NCBI GenBank assembly: GCA_030040265.1 | Contig: JASHUB010000063.1 | Coordinates: forward strand, 1 to 10,499 | From: Microcaldota archaeon | GTDB taxonomy: Archaea; Micrarchaeota; Micrarchaeia; Micrarchaeales; CABMGC01 | Length of the DNA stretch: 10,499 nucleotides | Reading direction: 5' to 3' | Shown: positions 5,751 through 10,499 of the stretch, piece by piece | Position numbering within the stretch: position 1 is the first letter of the stretch | How the letters are laid out: every line of letters starts with the position of its first letter | Position numbers and translations under genes: made by a program | Notes under the pieces: model-generated | Database searches by the model: none | What the model saw: only the letters and a program-made list of their open reading frames with translations | Told to the model about the DNA's origin: nothing

Positions 5751-6744
5751 CCCGTTCATGTGGCTGACGCAGGCGCTTCAGTCCGCAAACATAGTGTCCA
5801 ACATCGAGGCGCTGATAGTTTACGCGATATTCATAGCGGTGCTGATCTCGGTCTTCGACTACCTGTTCGGCTGGGTGGAGCGCAAGATGATCGCGAAGGC
5901 GCACCTAAGGCACGGCCCGACATACGTCGGCAAGTATGGCATCCTACAGAACCTTGCCGACTTCATCAAGCTGCTTTCGAAGGAGAACATCATACCAAGG
6001 AACGCCGACCGGCTGCTGTTTATGACCATGCTTCCGCTCCTGCTCGCGTTCTCGGTGTTCCTAATATTCCTTGTTCCACTGTCGCCAACGCTGCAGGCGA
6101 CCAATCTCGGCCTCGGGCTACTCATCATATTCGTCACACTCTCTTTCGTGCCCAGCATAGTCTTCCTTGGAGGGGTCGCGACCGGCAACAAGTTCGCAGA
6201 CATAAGCGCGCAGAGGTCCGTGATAATGCTGGTCAGCTACGAGCTGCCCGTTATACTTGTACTAGTTGCTGTGTCGACTCTGGCGAACGGCTTCAACCTC
6301 GGCAGCATCGTGGCAGCGCAGTCACCGTACTGGTTCATCATCCTCATGCCTCTGGGGTTCGTGATATTCTTCATCGGCATGCTAGCCGAGCTAGAGCGGC
6401 CACCGTTCGACATAAGGGAGGCCGACTCGGAGCTGATAGCAGGCTGGTTCACGGATTACAGCTCGCCATACTACATGCTCGGGCTGTTCCTGGACTACAC
6501 GCGCATGCTCCTCGGCAGCCTGCTGATAGCGATAATCTTCCTCGGGGGCTGGCTAGGCCCGTCATTCCTGCCTCCGATGTTCTGGCTGCTCGCCAAGGCG
6601 GTGATCATATCGCTGGCCATAGTGTTCATCAGGGTCGCTACGGTAAGGATGCGCATAAACAGCCTGCTCAGGTTCGGATGGATATATCTCTTGCCGTTAT
6701 CAATCATCAATTTAATTGTTACATTCATAATATTCGTGAAGTGA
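5737..6744 (+). CDS. nuoH: Complex I subunit H (NuoH)
   Basis: NuoH is the membrane subunit that joins the quinone cavity to the proton-pumping arm. The 335 residues hold about eight membrane helices. The family's first long motif is present, with W-V-E-R-K, R-H-G-P-T-Y-V-G-K-Y-G-I-L-Q and A-D-F-I-K-L-L-S-K-E in order (about 46-87). So is the cytoplasmic loop A-E-L-E-R-P-P-F-D-I-R-E-A-D-S-E-L (about 217-233) that lines the quinone tunnel. The last motif, V-R-M-R-I-N-S-L-L, matches the family R-x-R-x-D-Q-L-M region. ATG 5737 overlaps the end of nuoD by 14 bases and has GGTGA at 5725-5729; ATG 5758, with AGGT at 5745-5748, would remove seven residues and cannot be excluded. Confidence 0.96.
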   Translation: MSIGNPFMWLTQALQSANIVSNIEALIVYAIFIAVLISVFDYLFGWVERKMIAKAHLRHGPTYVGKYGILQNLADFIKLLSKENIIPRNADRLLFMTMLPLLLAFSVFLIFLVPLSPTLQATNLGLGLLIIFVTLSFVPSIVFLGGVATGNKFADISAQRSVIMLVSYELPVILVLVAVSTLANGFNLGSIVAAQSPYWFIILMPLGFVIFFIGMLAELERPPFDIREADSELIAGWFTDYSSPYYMLGLFLDYTRMLLGSLLIAIIFLGGWLGPSFLPPMFWLLAKAVIISLAIVFIRVATVRMRINSLLRFGWIYLLPLSIINLIVTFIIFVK

Positions 6745-6748
6745 ACCG

Positions 6749-7117
6749 ATGGCCGTTGTAGAGCCCGTCATAGAGACACTGAAGAACTTTGCGAGCAAGC
6801 GGACCACTGTCGAGTATCCCGAACAGAAGGAATCGCTGCCGGACACCTACCGCGGGATGCTCCGCCTGGACATGGCGACGTGCATAAGCTGCTCTGCGTG
6901 CGAGCGCATATGCCCCAACAAGACGATAACCATGGTTGACGTGCTGACCGACAAGGGGGTCAAGATAATGCCCATGGTGGGGCACGAGCGGTGCCTGTTC
7001 TGCGCCCTATGCGAGGAGGTCTGCCCGCCGAAGTGCCTCACACTCACAAAGAACTACGAGGACTTCGAAGCCCGGGACAAGAGGACACTCATGAAGCGGC
7101 CCGAGGAGATGGAGTAG
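6749..7117 (+). CDS. nuoI: Complex I subunit I (NuoI), two [4Fe-4S] ferredoxin-type clusters
   Basis: NuoI carries clusters N6a and N6b that lead electrons to N2 in NuoB. The 122 residues contain R-G-M-L-R-L-D (35-41), a usual mark before the first cluster. Two CxxCxxCxxxCP motifs follow at C45/C48/C51/C55 and C82/C85/C88/C92; as in ferredoxins, the fourth Cys of each serves the other cluster. C96 is one further cysteine. The insert between the motifs is short, and the protein is shorter than bacterial NuoI (about 160-180 residues), lacking part of the C-terminal extension. The start lies four bases after the nuoH stop. Because nuoE, F and G are not in this cluster, NuoI or an unlinked subunit may be the electron entry point; that is inference. 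Confidence 0.95.
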   Translation: MAVVEPVIETLKNFASKRTTVEYPEQKESLPDTYRGMLRLDMATCISCSACERICPNKTITMVDVLTDKGVKIMPMVGHERCLFCALCEEVCPPKCLTLTKNYEDFEARDKRTLMKRPEEME

Positions 7118-7124
7118 TGGTGCG

Positions 7125-7601
7125 ATGATAGAGCCGTACGCCTTCGCCATAGTCGCCGCCCTCATCGTCGCGTCATCTTTCCTGGTATTCGTTGTGAAGC
7201 GCATCCTCCACGCCGTGATAGCGCTCACCCTGGTGTTCATAGAATCCGCGTTGGTCTTCCTGCTCCTGGGGCAGACGATGCTCGCCATGCTGCAGCTCTT
7301 CGTGTTCGTCGGCGGGCTGTCCACGTATCTTATGGTGGCGATAGCTGCGGAGATGAAGATAAGCAGGATGGAGAACGTCCCGCTGCTCATAATCCTCGCC
7401 GTGGTGTTCTTCGCGGGAATGGGCGCGATAATATTCTACCTGCCGACCAGTCTCGTGCAGCAGAGCAACAGCATAACTCTCGCCGCGCCGCAGATATTCC
7501 AGGATTACTATGCGCTGTTGTACGCCATCGCGCTGCTGCTGTTCGCAGCCACGATAGGGAGCGCTCTCGTCGCAAGGAGGTTCGCAAGGCTGGTGATGTG
7601 A
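7125..7601 (+). CDS. nuoJ: Complex I subunit J (NuoJ)
   Basis: NuoJ is a five-helix membrane subunit whose third helix has a strained segment thought to take part in coupling. The 158 residues show about five hydrophobic helices (near 5-23, 31-49, 53-75, 86-107 and 127-148). The motif L-A-M-L-Q-L-F-V-F-V-G-G-L-S at about 53-66 is the counterpart of the family A-x-x-Q-I-x-V-Y-V-G-A. The aromatic after the central Val is Phe rather than the common Tyr. The start is seven bases after the nuoI stop, with GGTG just ahead. The sequence is divergent, so the call rests on the third-helix motif, the topology and its place between nuoI and nuoK. Confidence 0.88.
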   Translation: MIEPYAFAIVAALIVASSFLVFVVKRILHAVIALTLVFIESALVFLLLGQTMLAMLQLFVFVGGLSTYLMVAIAAEMKISRMENVPLLIILAVVFFAGMGAIIFYLPTSLVQQSNSITLAAPQIFQDYYALLYAIALLLFAATIGSALVARRFARLVM

Positions 7602-7909
7602 TGCTGCCGTTCTACTACGTTCTCGCCGCAAGCGTCGCGCTGTTCGCCATAGGCATAGCCGGAATAGCCACCAACAAGCACTTCATAGTGATAATGCTAG
7701 GGGTCGAACTGATGCTCGTGGCAAGCATGGTGGCGGTTATAGGTTACTTTTCTTACGTCTCTGTGCCTAGCCCAAGCGGGATAGTGCTGCTGTTCGCAAT
7801 CTGGGCGATAGCCGCGGTAGAAGTCATAGCGATAGTCGCGTTCTACGTATACATGAAATACATCGACTTCGATTTCGACGTCACAAAGCTATCGAAGCTG
7901 AAGTGGTGA
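7601..7909 (+). CDS. nuoK: Complex I subunit K (NuoK)
   Basis: NuoK is a three-helix subunit homologous to MrpC, with two buried glutamates on the proton path. With ATG 7601 the protein has 102 residues. The conserved acids appear as E36 (L-G-V-E-L-M-L) and E74 (A-A-V-E-V-I-A), matching the two glutamates known from the family, and A-I-G-I-A-G at 16-21 matches the usual F-x-I-G-L-x-G. GTG at 7598 is in frame and would add one residue; ATG is preferred because GGTG at 7592-7595 is well spaced to it. The ATG shares one base with the nuoJ stop (TGATG). The last about 15 residues are charged and likely cytoplasmic. Confidence 0.94.
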   Translation: MLPFYYVLAASVALFAIGIAGIATNKHFIVIMLGVELMLVASMVAVIGYFSYVSVPSPSGIVLLFAIWAIAAVEVIAIVAFYVYMKYIDFDFDVTKLSKLKW

Positions 7910-7916
7910 CGCTGCG

Positions 7917-9485
7917 ATGCCAAACACACGCCCGCGCAAAGACCCTTACTTGATGGCAGTCATAGTCTTGGCCATAGTGTTTGTCATCTACTGGGCAGCG
8001 TTCTTCAACTACCGATTCTCGACGTACCAAACCAAATACTACGACGCAGGGGTCCAGCTAAACTCCATCTACGAGCACATCCTGTATCCTTCAGAGCTGC
8101 CAGGGCTGCAGTACCTGGTGTTCGGCAACCATATATCACCCTTCTCACTGCTGATAACGGTGGCAACCGCCGTTTTCGGGAGCCCGTACACCCCCTTCGT
8201 GATCCAATACCTTGCACTCGCACTCGCCGGTATCGTGGCATATCTGGTCTGCAGGGACATATTGAAGAGCAAGGTGGCAGGGATAGCAATGTTTGTGGCG
8301 TTCCTGATAAGCGCTGGGACGCTGGGCACGGCATCATTCGACTTCCATGCTGAAGCTTTCTTCCCTCTATTCGTGCTCATGGCCTTCTACATGTACACAA
8401 CAGACAATCGTATAGGCTTTCTATCTTTTATTACGGTTACGCTGTGCCTGCAAGAGGCTGCCCCCGCCATATGCGCAGCACTGATTCTTGGATTACTCTA
8501 CTACGAACTGGTCTACAACAGGGGCTCTCACGGGACCAAAGCGCTGCTGCACAACGAGAAAATGAAGACTCTCGCCTTGGCGGTGGTCCTGACGGCGGCG
8601 TTCTCAGTATTCTATTTCCTGGCAGGCAGATACTTGATAAGCGCCTACTCAGGTCCGTATGCGATAACGCCTCCCATAATGAGGTACCTCCCATACATAG
8701 TCTATCAGTTCGCTGCCATCGGTAATTCTAGCGCAGGCGCAGCGGCAATCTACGGGCTCACACTCTACTTCGGCCTGGTCGGGATCGCCATCCTGTTCTT
8801 CGGTTTCGGGCTGGGTGGCATCGCAGACCCAATAATGACACTGCTGTTCGTCTCTCCTTGGGCGTACGAGATATTCGTGATCCACAACTTTGGTTTCGGA
8901 GTACCCCTGTACCAATACTACTCGTACGTCATAGGCGGCGCAATAATCTCATCTATTCTCGGCATAAAGCTTCTGAGCGACAAGAAGAGCGTTCTCAAGG
9001 CCTTGTGGGGGAGGCTGATCAGCCGAGCCAGCCCGACAGCGCTTGGCTTTTCCACGCTCTCCATGTCCATAGTAATAGCGATGCTGCTGTTCGGCATAAC
9101 GTACTATGGCTCATTCAGAGTGTTCCTCCTGTCAAACGTGCCATCCGGGCCGAATTTCACAGGTGTTGGTGCGCTGTTGCAGGCAAACATACCCGGCAAC
9201 ACGACAGTGATGGCGGCACCGTCTATAACCCCGCATCTTTACTACGTGAAAGAGCTTGAACTGACGCCAAACGCGAACGTCCAGATATTCACTTCGAACG
9301 GAGTTCAGAATGCAAGCCTCAGCCTCTACTGGACACAGCCTCAGTACATCGTTGTGGACAACATTTACAACGACCTGTACACGATGGACAATGCCAACTT
9401 CAGCGTCTACACGTACATGGGAGACAACTACACCCAGATAGCGCAGATGCACAACCCGAACGTGACCATCTACAAGCTGCGATGA
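7917..9485 (+). CDS. DUF2079-family polytopic membrane protein, GT-C-like, with sequon-rich C-terminal domain
   Basis: DUF2079 proteins are uncharacterised multi-pass membrane proteins whose layout resembles GT-C glycosyltransferases; no reaction is proven. The 522 residues begin with a short basic stretch and a helix at about 12-30. An external loop follows, with Y-Y-D-A-G at 41-45 (family D-x-G) and G-N-H-I-S-P at 70-75 (family H-x-S-P). Further helices lead to F-D-F-H-A-E at 141-146, another family motif. In total about 10-11 helices reach to about residue 398. Residues 400-522 form a soluble domain, probably extracytoplasmic, with P-H-L-Y-Y near 439-443 and Y-I-V-V-D at 477-481, as in other family members. 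It has six N-x-S/T sequons (N413, N428, N465, N494, N504, N515). The gene starts seven bases after nuoK, with GGTGA at 7904-7908, so it is likely cotranscribed. It is not a complex I subunit. Family fairly sure; function unknown. Confidence 0.82.
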   Translation: MPNTRPRKDPYLMAVIVLAIVFVIYWAAFFNYRFSTYQTKYYDAGVQLNSIYEHILYPSELPGLQYLVFGNHISPFSLLITVATAVFGSPYTPFVIQYLALALAGIVAYLVCRDILKSKVAGIAMFVAFLISAGTLGTASFDFHAEAFFPLFVLMAFYMYTTDNRIGFLSFITVTLCLQEAAPAICAALILGLLYYELVYNRGSHGTKALLHNEKMKTLALAVVLTAAFSVFYFLAGRYLISAYSGPYAITPPIMRYLPYIVYQFAAIGNSSAGAAAIYGLTLYFGLVGIAILFFGFGLGGIADPIMTLLFVSPWAYEIFVIHNFGFGVPLYQYYSYVIGGAIISSILGIKLLSDKKSVLKALWGRLISRASPTALGFSTLSMSIVIAMLLFGITYYGSFRVFLLSNVPSGPNFTGVGALLQANIPGNTTVMAAPSITPHLYYVKELELTPNANVQIFTSNGVQNASLSLYWTQPQYIVVDNIYNDLYTMDNANFSVYTYMGDNYTQIAQMHNPNVTIYKLR

Positions 9486-10201
9486 CTGCCGTACCCCAGG
9501 ATCCCAAAGCTTCTCCTATAGCTGGCTATCACCCTCGGCCGCACGCCTACCACGTCTGCAAAATCCATGAACGCCCTGTTCACGTTTATGTCGTCGCTCA
9601 TGAGGTAAGACCCATTCTTCATTTTCTTCCAAGCGGCGCGGAACTCGAACATCATGTTCCCATATGAATGGTCGCTGTCGTGCAGAAACACGTCCACCCG
9701 TCCGATTCTGTCGAGCAACCTGGTAAGCGTCGCCCTCGGTTTCCCAATGATTAAGCGCCACCTCCCGCCGGCCCTGTCCCCAACCAGCTTTGCAACGCCC
9801 CTCTCCACGTCCACAGTATAAAGCGTTCCCTTCCTGTTCCTGCCTAGCGCGGCGAGGATTATCCTGCTCGAATAGCCGTTTCCGGCCCCAGTCTCTACGA
9901 CAACGGCAGGCTTCGTTGACCTAATGACGTAATAAAGGTACAGCCCGAAGTCCATCATCAGGTTGAACGACTTCGGGAAGGTCATGGATCGCTCAACCTT
10001 CCCCCAGTACCTGTAAGCGTCGGCCACCTCGGTCTCATACTCATTCCTTGCCCATGCAGGCACCGCCGGCGAATAGAGGAACCTGCTGTTTGAGAGAAGG
10101 AAAGCGAGGTTCTTGCTGAAGAACATGGCCTTCTGCCTCGCCGTGAGGCTGTGCATCTTAAGCAGTTGTTTATTTGTCAGCATAGCAGCTCGCCGAATCA
10201 T
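9470..10201 (-). CDS. Class I SAM-dependent methyltransferase (Methyltransf_24-like)
   Basis: The protein has a Rossmann-type methyltransferase core of the kind often found in glycan or small-molecule clusters; its substrate is unknown. From ATG 10201 it has 243 residues. An N-terminal helical region of about 80 residues precedes the cofactor motif V-V-V-E-T-G-A-G-N-G-Y-S at 100-111. Then come Y-T-V-D (128-131, the acidic residue for the ribose), D-V-F-L-H-D-S-D-H-S-Y at 170-180 (typical of this subgroup) and S-D-D-I-N at 202-206. In-frame ATGs at 10183 and 10156 are possible later starts; no clear ribosome-binding site distinguishes them. A TATA-like TAGTTTAAC about 26 bases upstream of 10201 would fit a leaderless message from that ATG. 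The 3' end overlaps the DUF2079 gene by 16 bases. It sits inside what is normally a continuous nuoK-nuoL junction. Confidence 0.83.
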   Translation of the reverse strand: MIRRAAMLTNKQLLKMHSLTARQKAMFFSKNLAFLLSNSRFLYSPAVPAWARNEYETEVADAYRYWGKVERSMTFPKSFNLMMDFGLYLYYVIRSTKPAVVVETGAGNGYSSRIILAALGRNRKGTLYTVDVERGVAKLVGDRAGGRWRLIIGKPRATLTRLLDRIGRVDVFLHDSDHSYGNMMFEFRAAWKKMKNGSYLMSDDINVNRAFMDFADVVGVRPRVIASYRRSFGILGYGSHRSL

Positions 10202-10278
10202 CAGGCCCAGCTAGGGGCATGCGTTAAACTACTCACGCAAAGATTAAAATACGAAACATCCAAGATGCATAAGGTAGC
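10202..10278. promoter_or_regulatory. Divergent promoter region between the methyltransferase gene and the nuoL-like gene
   Basis: This 77-base gap separates two divergent starts and has two AT-rich elements. GTTAAACTA at 10223-10231, read on the minus strand, centres about 26 bases before the methyltransferase ATG. GATTAAAATAC at 10242-10252 centres about 31 bases before the nuoL-like ATG on the plus strand. AAGGT at 10271-10275 is a poorly spaced ribosome-binding candidate. The arrangement implies that the downstream complex I genes have their own promoter instead of depending on read-through from nuoA. Confidence 0.45.
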
Positions 10279-10499
10279 ATGATCCCGTTAATATTGTTGC
10301 TCCCGCTTGCGGCTGCGATAATCATCATCTCCGTGATGCGCACCAACATGGCGGTCAGGTACGTCGCCCTCGCGGCAAGCATCGCCAGCCTGGTCCTGCT
10401 CCCACTGCTCTCCTACGGAACCGTACAGCTACCGTGGTTCTCTGTCGGTGCGTACAAGCTCTCGATAACCACTACCGTGGCCCCGATAAACATGCTTCT
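10279..10499 (+). CDS. nuoL: Probable complex I antiporter-like subunit NuoL, N-terminal fragment cut by the window end
   Basis: About 73 codons are visible from ATG 10279 to the edge. The peptide opens with a hydrophobic helix (M-I-P-L-I-L-L-L-P-L-A and on), a short basic turn (M-R-T-N-M-A-V-R-Y), a second helix (about 27-46) and then P-W-F-S-V-G-A-Y-K-L. This is the usual beginning of NuoL/M/N and Mrp-type antiporter-like subunits, whose N-terminus has two helices followed by a W/F-x-x-G strand. The family often has an Asp in the following v-D-x-l-s motif; here the stretch reads V-A-P-I-N. The choice of L over M or N rests on gene order after nuoK, not on a diagnostic motif. Confidence 0.6.
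   Translation, partial: MIPLILLLPLAAAIIIISVMRTNMAVRYVALAASIASLVLLPLLSYGTVQLPWFSVGAYKLSITTTVAPINML

Noticed and set aside
5760..6761. A 333-residue plus-strand frame overlapping nuoH in another register
   Set aside because: It covers nearly the same bases as nuoH, whose membrane and loop motifs are unmistakable. The alternative product is rich in Ala, Arg and His with no recognisable domain.
7917..9485. The membrane protein after nuoK as a divergent NuoL
   Set aside because: It lacks the antiporter core with its conserved Lys and Glu helices and instead shows the DUF2079 motifs D-x-G, N-H-x-S-P and F-D-F-H plus a soluble C-terminal domain. A better NuoL candidate begins at 10279.
10202..10278. 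A tRNA or other small RNA gene in the largest divergent gap
   Set aside because: The gap is 77 bases and shows no T-loop (GTTCRA) or convincing stem pairing; AT-rich promoter elements explain it better.

Overview
The window is archaeal. It carries archaeal-type uL22, uS3 and uL29 ribosomal proteins followed by a zinc-ribbon aIF1 (SUI1), plus TATA-like promoters with short or no leaders and frequent ATA and AGG codons. The DNA looks moderately GC-rich. A Micrarchaeota/ARMAN-like or Thermoplasmata-like genome would fit, but this is inference; no taxonomic marker here was compared with a database.

Region 1 (2-1791, +) is the 3' part of an S10-type ribosomal operon: uL22 (5' end outside the window, with a long Lys/Glu/Pro/Ala tail), uS3, uL29 and aIF1. 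The usual archaeal continuation (Rpp29, uS17, uL14) is absent. Region 2 (1792-3308, -) holds two accessory genes read towards the ribosomal operon: a GH10 glycosidase-like protein and a small two-CBS-domain protein. Region 3 (3364-9485, +) is a tight complex I operon, nuoA-B-C-D-H-I-J-K, with a DUF2079 polytopic membrane protein as last gene. Region 4 (9470-10201, -) is a class I SAM-dependent methyltransferase that overlaps the DUF2079 gene tail to tail. Region 5 (10279 to the end, +) is the start of the next complex I gene, probably nuoL, behind its own intergenic promoter region.

The complex I genes encode the hydrophilic connecting arm (B, C, D, I) and the membrane arm (A, H, J, K, L...). 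The NADH-oxidising module (nuoE, F, G) is not between them, so the electron donor is probably not NADH directly; ferredoxin or another carrier is possible. NuoD has no cysteine, so it cannot hold a NiFe centre, and this is a quinone-type respiratory complex rather than a membrane hydrogenase.

The less ordinary content is the accessory genes set at the breaks of the two conserved operons: a GH10 protein that keeps both catalytic glutamates but has lost several glycone-site residues; a DUF2079 membrane protein whose C-terminal domain carries six N-glycosylation sequons; and a methyltransferase that splits nuoK from nuoL. A link to cell-surface glycans is an attractive but unproven reading. No RNA gene, insertion sequence or CRISPR array was recognised, and no gene-free stretch exceeds about 90 bases.
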